Part shown: positions 1 to 7,900 of the stretch, piece after piece
Layout of the letters: the number at the start of each line of letters is the position of its first letter
Numbering within the stretch: the first letter of the stretch is position 1
The notes under the pieces: generated by a model
The model's input: only the letters and a program-made list of their open reading frames with translations
Database searches by the model: none
What the model was told of the DNA's origin: nothing
Source of the DNA: Paracoccaceae bacterium
GTDB lineage: Bacteria; Pseudomonadota; Alphaproteobacteria; Rhodobacterales; Rhodobacteraceae
DNA length: 12,454 bases
Assembly (NCBI GenBank): GCA_027069385.1
Contig: JALXER010000315.1
Coordinates: 1 to 12,454, forward strand
Reading direction: 5' to 3'
Made by a program: the position numbers and the translations under genes

Positions 1-1
1 G

Positions 2-2560
2 TATCTTGACTATGCCTACTGGCAAAAAGAGGTGCAGGTCGGCAATCTGGCCCAAAGCCTGCAATACTGGCAGGACAAGCTGGCCGATGCGCCGCTGGTT
101 CACCAGTTGCCGCTGGATTATCCGCGCCCGCCGCAGGCCCGTCTGGAAGGGGCGAATTTCGGTGATCATCTGGATGCTGATGAAACCGGCCAATTGCAGG
201 CCATGGCCACGGCGCACGGGCTAAGCCTGTTTGGCTTGCTTTACGCGGCGTTTGCGCTGTTCATCTATCGCCAGTCGGGTGGGCAGGATGCGGTGGTGGG
301 CACGCCGGTTGCCAATCGCGACCAGCCCGAACTGGCCGAGCTGATCGGCTTTTTTGTCAACACCGTGGCGCTAAAGACCGACATTCGCGATGACATGACG
401 CTGAATGCGTTTCTGGAACAGGCCCGCCAGACCGTGACCGAGGCGCTGTCGCATCAGGCGGCGCCGTTCGAAATGGTGGTTGATGCGCTCAAACCGCCGC
501 GCTCGCTGGCCTATGCGCCGCTGGTGCAAATCATGTTTACCCTGATCCCGCAATCGGGCAGCCAGCCCGGGTTTGACGGCCTGATCGAGCGCCAAATCAC
601 CCCCGATCTGCCGGTTGCCAAGTTCGATCTGTCGCTGGCAATAGCCGAGAACGACAAAGGGCTGCGGATCGAATGGAACTATGCCAGCTTTCTGTTTACC
701 GAGAAAACCATCGCCGGATTTGCCCGCAGTTATCGCGCGCTTTTGCGGCAGATGCTGCGCGACAGCACCCGGAAAATCGGTGCGATCCCGCTGCTTGCCC
801 CCGAAGATGCCGACCGGATAATCGCGCAAGGTCGGGGGCCGGAGGTGCCGATCGACCCGCGCCGCGCCGAACAGATATTTGCCGACATGGCGGCGCGCTA
901 TCCCGATGCGCCGGCGCTTGGTGATGCGCTTGGCAGCCTGACCTATCAGCAGGCCGACCGGCAAAGCGGGCAACTGGCCCGTTACCTGCTGGCAAACGGC
1001 GTGCAGCCGGGGCAGGTGGTCGGGGTTGCCATGCAGCGCAGCACCGATTTCGCGCTTGCGGTGCTGGGCGTGCTAAAGACCGGAGCCAGCGTTGCCCTGC
1101 TGCCCATCGATGTGCCGATCGAGCGGATCAACCGGATAATTGCCGATACCGGCATCGCCTGCGTGATCACCCATGACCGCACCCCCGAGGATATCCGCGC
1201 CCTAAGCATCGCGCTGCCTATGGGGTTCAAAGACGGGGCGCCCTTGCCAGCCGTCAGCGGTGAAAATGCCTATGTGGTGTTTACCTCGGGCACCACGGGC
1301 AGGCCCAAAGGGGTGATGAACACCCATATCGGGCTGGTCAACATGTGCCAAAGCCACGCCGCCGAGTTCGGCTTTGGCCCCGGTTCCACCATGACCGTTT
1401 GCGCCAATGTGGCGTTTGATTCCATCCTGTGGGAGATGTGCCCCTCGCTGCTGTCGGGCGGGGCACTGCATTTTATCGATGCACCCACCCTTGCGGACCC
1501 GTCGGCGCTGGCCAACGCCCTGCATACCATCCGGCCCAGCCATTTCTGGCTGCCCACCGGCTTGATGGAGACCATCTGCTCGATCAGCTTTGACTGGCCC
1601 GATTCCATCCATCACGCCTTTACCGGCGGTGACCGGCTGGGGGGCTATTGCCTGCCGCACGGGGTCAAGGCGCGGCTGTTCAACCTTTATGGCCCCAGCG
1701 AGGCTTCGGGCGTTACCGTTACCGCCGAGATCACCCCCGACACGCCCCGCCCCGCGCCCATCGGGCGGCCATTGCCCAATGTGGGCACTTATATTGTTGA
1801 CGAACACAACCGCCTGTTGCCCAAAGGGGCAGTAGGAGAGCTGCTGATAGGCGGTCCGGCGGTGGGGGTTGGCTATCTGGGGCGGCCGGAGCTGAACAGG
1901 TCGGTTTTTCTGCCGCCGAACGATGTCTGGCCCGAGCCGGTCTATCGCAGCGGCGATCTGGCGCGCTGGCGTGATGACGGGTTGCTGGAATGTCTGGGGC
2001 GGATCGATTCACAGGTGAAAATTCGCGGTTTCAGGATCGAACCGGCCGAGGTGGCCGCCGCCATTCAGGCCGTATCCGGTGTTCGCCAGGCCTTTGTCAA
2101 CGTGGCCGGCCCTATGGGGCAGCAACAACTGGTGGCCTTTGTGGTGGGCGATGCCGCGGCAGAGCCGGAGATCAAAACCGCGCTGGGTAACGCCCTGCCA
2201 TCCTATATGCTGCCCGATGCCTATTTCTTTCTGGATGCAATCCCGCTGACCCAGAACGGCAAAATCGACCGGCGCGCGCTGGATGATCTGGCGCAGGCGG
2301 GCAGTGCGGACCGCGCCGTCAATGTGGATAGCCCGCGCGACGAAATCGAATTGCGGCTGTTCAAAATCTGGCAAAACGTGTTGCTGCATCCGGCCATCGG
2401 GCTGCGGGACAATTTCTTTGAAATCGGCGGCAGTTCCATATCGGCGCTCAAGGTGCTGGATCAGGTCAACCGCGAATTCGACGTGGCGCTTGCCACCACG
2501 ACGCTGATCACCAACCCCACCGTCGAAGCGCTGGCGGCGCAAATCCGCCAGGGTTCGGAC
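2..2560 (+). other. C(partial)-A-T module of the first NRPS
   Basis: The condensation remnant keeps the usual HQxxPFE motif (about codon 150) followed by the APLVQIMF motif. The adenylation pocket read by alignment to GrsA positions 235, 236, 239, 278, 299, 301, 322, 330, 331 and 517 is D-S-W-W-F-G-L-G-V-K. I know no close match. The surrounding sequence (WEM near the FD motif, FWLPTG, FTGGD) resembles the framework of Leu-type domains (DAWFLGNVVK), sharing 235, 239, 301, 331 and 517, so a hydrophobic substrate is possible but weakly supported. The A8 motif QVKIRGFR is canonical. The carrier motif is GGSS rather than GGHS or GGDS, which should still accept phosphopantetheine at S812 (bases 2435-2437). 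Confidence 0.85.
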
Positions 2561-3298
2561 CATAGCCTGTCGGAAACCGACGTGATCGAGTTTCGCAAGG
2601 GCGAGGGCCAGAAAAACGTGATCTGCATTCACCCCGGCGGCGGCACCGCCTTTGTCTATCTGTCGCTGGCTAAGGTGTTGCCCGATCATCTGGGCGTTTA
2701 CGGGGTGCAGGCCAAGGGGCTGAACGCGGGCGAGGATTTCCTGCCCGATATTCCTGCCATGGCCGCCCACTATATTACCCTGATCAAGACGCAACTGGAA
2801 AAACCCTGCGTGATTACCGGTGCCTCTTTTGGCGGTTTTGTGGCTTATGAAATTGCGCGGCAACTGCACGAGGCGGGCCATGACAACGTAACGGCGGTGA
2901 TCATGGATGCCATGGGCTCGGACGATCCGGCCCTTCGGGAGTTGCAGCACGGCGTCACGCTAGAGGTATTCCGCGAAAAGCTGGTGAAATATAACGGCAT
3001 GTTCCCCGGTATCGATGACGGTCAGATTGACCGGTTCCACCGCATTTACAACCACCATATCGAGACCACCAAAACCTATGCCTGCCCGCCCGATCCGGGG
3101 TTTTTCGTGTTGGTGCAGGCGTTGAAAGACCGCGACCGCCCGACCTTGCGTTACTTGCGTGCCTTCTGGAAACGGCGGGCGCAGGCGGGCTATCGGGTGC
3201 GCTGCATCGCGGGGGATCATTCCACCATGCTAGAGGGCGAAGACGTGCGCCGGATTGCTGCCATCATTGACCAGACCTTGCAGGAGATGCGGCCATGA
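2..3298 (+). CDS. Non-ribosomal peptide synthetase, C(partial)-A-T-TE, 5' end outside window
   Basis: The frame is open from base 2, giving 1098 visible residues; numbering here counts the codon at base 2 as 1. The C-domain motif YLDYAYWQ lies before the first possible GTG at 32, so that GTG is not the start and the gene begins upstream. Order: C-domain C-terminal half (about 1-256, motifs GTPVANR and GFFVNT; the HHxxxDG part is off the edge), adenylation domain (about 289-765, with FTSGTTGRPKG, YGPSE, SGD652 and the A10 lysine K754), carrier domain with GGSS (phosphopantetheine serine S812), and a type I thioesterase (about 871-1098, GASFGG). It should activate one amino acid, condense it to an upstream chain and release the product in the cytosol. 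The next gene starts inside its stop codon. Whether further modules lie upstream cannot be seen. The NRPS call is very secure; the substrate is not. Confidence 0.97.
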   Translation, partial: YLDYAYWQKEVQVGNLAQSLQYWQDKLADAPLVHQLPLDYPRPPQARLEGANFGDHLDADETGQLQAMATAHGLSLFGLLYAAFALFIYRQSGGQDAVVGTPVANRDQPELAELIGFFVNTVALKTDIRDDMTLNAFLEQARQTVTEALSHQAAPFEMVVDALKPPRSLAYAPLVQIMFTLIPQSGSQPGFDGLIERQITPDLPVAKFDLSLAIAENDKGLRIEWNYASFLFTEKTIAGFARSYRALLRQMLRDSTRKIGAIPLLAPEDADRIIAQGRGPEVPIDPRRAEQIFADMAARYPDAPALGDALGSLTYQQADRQSGQLARYLLANGVQPGQVVGVAMQRSTDFALAVLGVLKTGASVALLPIDVPIERINRIIADTGIACVITHDRTPEDIRALSIALPMGFKDGAPLPAVSGENAYVVFTSGTTGRPKGVMNTHIGLVNMCQSHAAEFGFGPGSTMTVCANVAFDSILWEMCPSLLSGGALHFIDAPTLADPSALANALHTIRPSHFWLPTGLMETICSISFDWPDSIHHAFTGGDRLGGYCLPHGVKARLFNLYGPSEASGVTVTAEITPDTPRPAPIGRPLPNVGTYIVDEHNRLLPKGAVGELLIGGPAVGVGYLGRPELNRSVFLPPNDVWPEPVYRSGDLARWRDDGLLECLGRIDSQVKIRGFRIEPAEVAAAIQAVSGVRQAFVNVAGPMGQQQLVAFVVGDAAAEPEIKTALGNALPSYMLPDAYFFLDAIPLTQNGKIDRRALDDLAQAGSADRAVNVDSPRDEIELRLFKIWQNVLLHPAIGLRDNFFEIGGSSISALKVLDQVNREFDVALATTTLITNPTVEALAAQIRQGSDHSLSETDVIEFRKGEGQKNVICIHPGGGTAFVYLSLAKVLPDHLGVYGVQAKGLNAGEDFLPDIPAMAAHYITLIKTQLEKPCVITGASFGGFVAYEIARQLHEAGHDNVTAVIMDAMGSDDPALRELQHGVTLEVFREKLVKYNGMFPGIDDGQIDRFHRIYNHHIETTKTYACPPDPGFFVLVQALKDRDRPTLRYLRAFWKRRAQAGYRVRCIAGDHSTMLEGEDVRRIAAIIDQTLQEMRP
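2012..2031 (+). repeat. 20-bp sequence identical to 4462-4481 (A8 motif)
   Basis: The codons for the QVKIRGF part of the A8 motif are identical base for base in the first gene's adenylation domain and in the first adenylation domain of the second gene (4462-4481). The third adenylation domain does not share it. This is a coding repeat caused by domain homology, possibly kept alike by recombination. Confidence 0.7.
2612..3295 (+). other. Thioesterase domain TE1 closing the first NRPS
   Basis: This alpha/beta-hydrolase domain of about 228 residues is typical in length for a chain-releasing type I TE. Visible catalytic triad: S942 in GASFGG, D969 in VIMDAMG and H1073 in AGDHSTM. The oxyanion-side motif IHPGGG is present at the N-terminal strand. 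The nucleophile motif has Ala where most TEs have Trp (GWSxGG), which is tolerated in the family. It should hydrolyse or cyclise the chain from the adjacent carrier domain. Its completeness argues that the first protein is a true terminus and was not created by a frameshift splitting one longer gene. Confidence 0.9.
3282..3286 (+). promoter_or_regulatory. Shine-Dalgarno for the hybrid synthetase gene
   Basis: AGGAG ends 8 bases before the ATG at 3295 and lies inside the last codons of the preceding gene. Together with the ATGA stop/start overlap it supports this start and suggests translational coupling, probably keeping the two megasynthases near equal amounts. Confidence 0.8.
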
Positions 3299-4974
3299 CC
3301 ACCCTTATCGAGGCCTTTTACCGCAGCGCCAAGGCTCACCCGAACCGCATCGCCGTGCGGGCGCAGGGCGCGCAGTACAGCTATGCCGAACTGCGTAAGG
3401 ATGCCCGCAACGTGGCCTGCGCGCTGGTTGAATCAGGCGTGCAACCCGGGGATCGGGTGGCGGTGGCGCTCGGGCGCTCTTACGGGCTGGTGCTGGCGCA
3501 ACTGGGGGTGCTGATGGCTGGGGCTACGGTTTTGCCACTCGACAGCAAGGCCCCTCACAGCCGCAACGCCGCCATTCTGGCCGCGGCGGGTGTGCGTCAC
3601 CGCGTTGGTGATACGCCCGACAATCTGCCCGGCAATTTTCTCGATTGCGGGCAACTGACCAGCCACCGGCAGCCCTGTGACCTGCCCGATCTTTTGCCCG
3701 ATACGCCTGCCATTATCTATCACACCTCGGGCACCACCGGCACGCCCAAGGGGGTGCTGGTAACGCATCAGGGCATTTTGCGCATGGCGCTGAACCCCGA
3801 TTATGTGTCGATCGGCCCCGATGACCGGATGCTGAACCTGTCCAACCCCGCCTTTGACGCCAACAGTTTCGAATTGTGGGGCGCATTGCTGAACGGCGCA
3901 GCCCTGTGCGTAATCGACCCTGACGCGGACCCTGCCCGCGCCATCATCGCGGCGCGCCCCACGGTCGGGTTTATCACCACGTCGCTATTCCAGATTCTGC
4001 TGGCCCAGTCACAGAAATGCTTTGACAGTTTCCATTCGGTGCTATTTGGCGGAGAGGCCAGCAACCCCGAGATCCTGCGGGCCTATCTGGCGTCCCATCC
4101 CGCGCCGCCGCGTTTCATTCATGTTTATGGCCCCACCGAAACCACCACCTTTGCCCTGTTCTTTCCTATTCCCGACGGGTTCTTTGACCAGGCACCCGCC
4201 GCGATTCCGATTGGCAAGCCGATCCGTGATACCGGGCTTGAACTGGTGGTCAACGGATCGCGCCGCGCCGCACCGGGCGAAACGGCCGAGATTTACCTGT
4301 CGGGTGCCGGACTAGCCCGGGGCTATCTGGGTGATCCGGTGCTTAGCGCCGAACGCTTTGTTCCGCTTGACTGGGCCGATAACAGGATATTTTACAAAAC
4401 CGGTGATCTGGGCCGGATGGATGGCGCGGGCAATGTCGTGTTTCTGGGGCGTGCCGACCGGCAGGTGAAAATTCGCGGTTTTCGGGTGGAACTGGCCGAG
4501 ATAGAGGCGCTGATCACCCGGATTGAAGGGGTAGAGCAGGCGGCAGTGCTGGTGGCGCGCTCGGCCCAGAATACGCAGGATATCTATGCGTTTGTGCAAG
4601 GCAAGGCGGCGCGCGAAACCATTCTTGACCGTCTGGCGGATGCGTTGCCGGTCTATGCGCTGCCCCACCACATCCAGCCCGTGGATGCGCTGCCGGTCAA
4701 TGCCAATGGCAAGCTGGACGCGCCGGCGCTGTTTGACCTGCTCGACCGCAGCACGCCCCCTGAATCGGCCCTGCCCGAACCGGTGTTGCAAACGGTGGTC
4801 GGCGTGCTTGGCCACGCCAATATCGACGACGCAAAATCCTTTATTGCGCTGGGCGGAGACAGCCTGAAAGCAACGGTGCTGGTTCACCGGCTGCGCGCTG
4901 AACACGGCCTTGCGCTTGTGGATGCGGACCTGCTGGCCGATAGTGCCCTGACGCAGGTTATTCTGGCCGCCCCT
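3295..4974 (+). other. Initiation module A-T with Val/Ile-like pocket
   Basis: Adenylation core motifs: HTSGTTGTPKG (143-153), FDAN (187-190), YGPTE (278-282), KTGD371, QVKIRGFR (390-397) and NGK473. The pocket read by alignment to GrsA is D-A-F-F-L-G-V-T-F-K. This matches the Val code DAFWIGGTFK and the Ile code DGFFLGVVYK at 7 of 10 positions each, so a branched aliphatic amino acid is likely. The A10 motif reads NGKLDAP, keeping the lysine but losing the Arg that usually follows the Asp. The carrier domain has a canonical LGGDS (S523). No condensation domain, formyltransferase, CoA-ligase or docking helix precedes the A domain. Confidence 0.85.
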
Positions 4975-7900
4975 AAGGCCGGTGCGCCGGATGATGCGCC
5001 CGACCCGCAGCGCTATCGCGCCAGCGCCGAGCAAAAGGGCATGTGGCTCTCGCAGATGGCGTCCCCCGATTCCACCGCCTATTCGGTGCCGCTGGTCCTG
5101 CGGCTTGGCGATACCCCCGATGCAACCGCGCTGGAACGGGCGCTTGCCCTGATGGTCGAACGCCACGGCGCGCTGCGCAGCCGTTTTGCCGAGCAGGACG
5201 GCGCGCTCTGGGTCGAGGAACAGCCCTTTGACGGGTTCACGTTGGCGCGCGGCAGTGACGGGCGGATTTTTGAACGGCCGTTCACGCTGGACGGTGCGCC
5301 GCTGCTGCGCGCGCAGCTTGACCATCGGGTATTGCGGTTGAATTTTCACCACATTGCGGTTGACGGCCATTCGCTTAACCTGTTTTTTGATGAACTGAAT
5401 GCGGCGTATACCGCGTTTTGTCGCGGCACCACGCCCGAACTGGCGCCGGTGGGTGCCGGTTACGGCGCTTATGCGATCTGGCAGCAGGAACGCGCCACCA
5501 CGCCGGAATACGGCCAGAAACTGCAAACCCTGCAACACCGGCTTGGCAGCCCGATCATCGACTATGGCGTGCTGCCGGCCGGAACAACCGGCAAGCGCCT
5601 GACCCGCCATCTGGATCTGGCCACAAGCCGCAGGCTGCTTTCCCTGTGCGAGGCGCAGAACGCGACCCTGTTCACCCAGCTTTACCGGTGCTTTGCCCGC
5701 GCATGGTCGCGCAGGGATCGCCCCGAGCAAATCGGCGTGCCGGTGGGCAACCGCATGGACGGGCGCTTGCAGGGCACTGTCGGCATGTTTGTGAATACCA
5801 CCGTTTATCGCGATACCACGCCAACGCCGGACCTGAACGAGGTTGCCTATACCGACCTGCTGGAGCATCTGCGCGCCAAGGGCCAGACCGGCGCGCCGTT
5901 CGAGGCGATGTTCGTGCTGGAAAACACCGCGCTCGGCAAGGTGGAACTGGGCGATCTAGGCGTTGACGTGCAGGAACACACGCCGTTTGAACCCAGATTC
6001 CCCTTTACGCTTTTCGTAACGCCGAATGCCGACGGGCTGCACATGGTCTATGAATACGACGCGGCGCATTTCAGCGACCATGCGGCGGGGCATATTGCCG
6101 GGCGGATGCAATCCGAGCTCGACACCCTGTTATCCCCGCGCCGCCCCGCCACCCTGTTGCAGGCATTGGCGGATGCACCGGCTGATGCGGTGGCGGTCGA
6201 ATGGGGCCGGACCCGCCTAAGCTATGCGGACCTGCGGGCGCAATCGGATGCGGTGGCGCAGATGATTGCCGCAAAGGGGCTGGGCAAGGGGGATCTGGTC
6301 GGGATCATGATGCGCCGCTCGGCCGATCAACTGGTGGCGTTGCTGGGTGTGCTGAAATCCGGCGCGGCCTTTGTGCCGCTGGATCCGGACAGCCCGCAAA
6401 CCCGCATCGCGGTGCTGGTCGGGGATTCGGGGGTCGATCTGGTGCTTGCCGATCACCCCGCCGACCTGCCCGCACCGGTTCTGGGCGTCGATCAATGGGC
6501 CCAACAGCCGCGCCAGCCCGTGGCCGATACCTGCCCCGAACGCGCTTATGTGATGTTTACCTCCGGTTCCAGCGGTGTGCCAAAGGGGGTAGAGATCAGC
6601 CATGGGAACCTGAACACCTATCTGCGCCACGCGCAGGGCTATTTTGACGGGCCGGTCAGCGGCGCGGTTGCCAGCAGTCCGCTTACCTTTGATGCGACCA
6701 TTACCGCGATGCTCGGGCCGGTTATGGCGGGGAAAACCGTGCGGATACTGGCGCAGGACGGGCAGGAAATTCCGGCGCTTGCGCGGATCATGCAAGGCTC
6801 TGAACCGCTGGTATTCAAGATCACACCGGCGCATATATCGGCGTTGCTTGGCTATCTGGACGGTGAATCCGCGCTTGCGCACCGGTTTGTTATTGGCGGC
6901 GAAGCGCTAAAAACCCCGATCCTGCAACGCTTTGCCAGCCACTTCCCCCATGCGGAGTTTGTCAACGAATATGGCCCGACCGAGGCCACGGTCGGGTGTT
7001 GCGTTGAATGGCTTGGTGCCGACGAGGTCAGGCGCCTGCAAGGCGCGACCGTGCCTATTGGCCATGCGATTGACGGGGTGACGCTGGATATCGACCCCGA
7101 AACGCAGGAATTGCTTATCGGCGGTTCGGGCGTCGGTATGGGCTATCTGAACCGGCCCGAGCAGAGCGCCGCTGCCTTTGTCGGGGGCAAGTACCACACC
7201 GGCGACAAGGTTAAACGCCTGACCGGCGGGCGGCTGCGCTATGCGGGGCGGCTGGATGCTCAGATCAACCTGAATGGCTATCGCATCGAACCCGCCGAGA
7301 TCGAATCGGTCCTTGAAACCCTGCCCGGTCTGGACAGCGCCATTGTGACCGCGCAAACCGGAGCAGCGGGCGAAACGCAACTGGTGGCCCATTGCAAGGG
7401 CGCGGGGCTGACAGCGGGTAAAATACGCGAGCATGCGGCGGAAATCCTTCCGGCCTATATGGTGCCGCAGCGGTTCGAACTGGTTGACGAAATGCCCTTG
7501 ACCCGCAACGGCAAGACCGACCGTGCCCGCCTTGAAACGCCCTCGGATAACGGGTTGCAGGCGCAAATTCTGGCGGCATTCGAGGCGGTGCTCGGCTATC
7601 CGGTTCAGCCCGACCAGCACTTTTTCGAGGCGGGGGCCGGATCGCTGGTGCTGATGAAGGTGCATGCGAATCTGTGCCGTGAAACCGGCGTTGATCTGCA
7701 ACTGGTTGATTTCTTTCAGCACCCGACGGTGCAACAACTGGCGGCGCATTTGCAAAACAGCCTGCCTGCGCAAGCGGTATCGACCCCCACGGGCGAACGC
7801 GCCGACGACATTGCCATTGTCGGCATGGCGGCGAATGTGGCAAGCGCGGCCTCGCTGGCGGAGTTTGCGCGCCTCGCCTTTGGCACGTGCAGCGGCATAT

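Noticed and set aside
32..34. GTG as start codon of the first NRPS
   Set aside because: The condensation-domain sequence continues upstream of it in the same frame to the window edge, so the gene is truncated by the window and does not start here.
6..224. 72-codon + strand frame overlapping the left part of the NRPS
   Set aside because: Alternative frame inside the condensation domain with Arg/Trp-rich, non-domain sequence.
2009..2950. 313-codon open frame on the minus strand
   Set aside because: Antisense to the A-T-TE part of the first NRPS; a shadow frame without domain signatures.
3200..3320. Possible frameshift splitting one longer megasynthase into two genes
   Set aside because: TE1 is complete with its His near the normal distance from the end, the stop is followed by a proper A-domain N-terminus, and a well-spaced SD precedes the ATG. 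This is a genuine gene boundary.
4740..5010. Epimerisation domain between the first carrier and the C domain
   Set aside because: Only a short linker separates the LGGDS carrier from the C domain; there is no room for an E domain.
4312..5868. 518-codon open frame on the minus strand
   Set aside because: Antisense to the A-T-C region of the synthetase. Composition is Arg/Gln/Gly/His-biased and no motif is seen.
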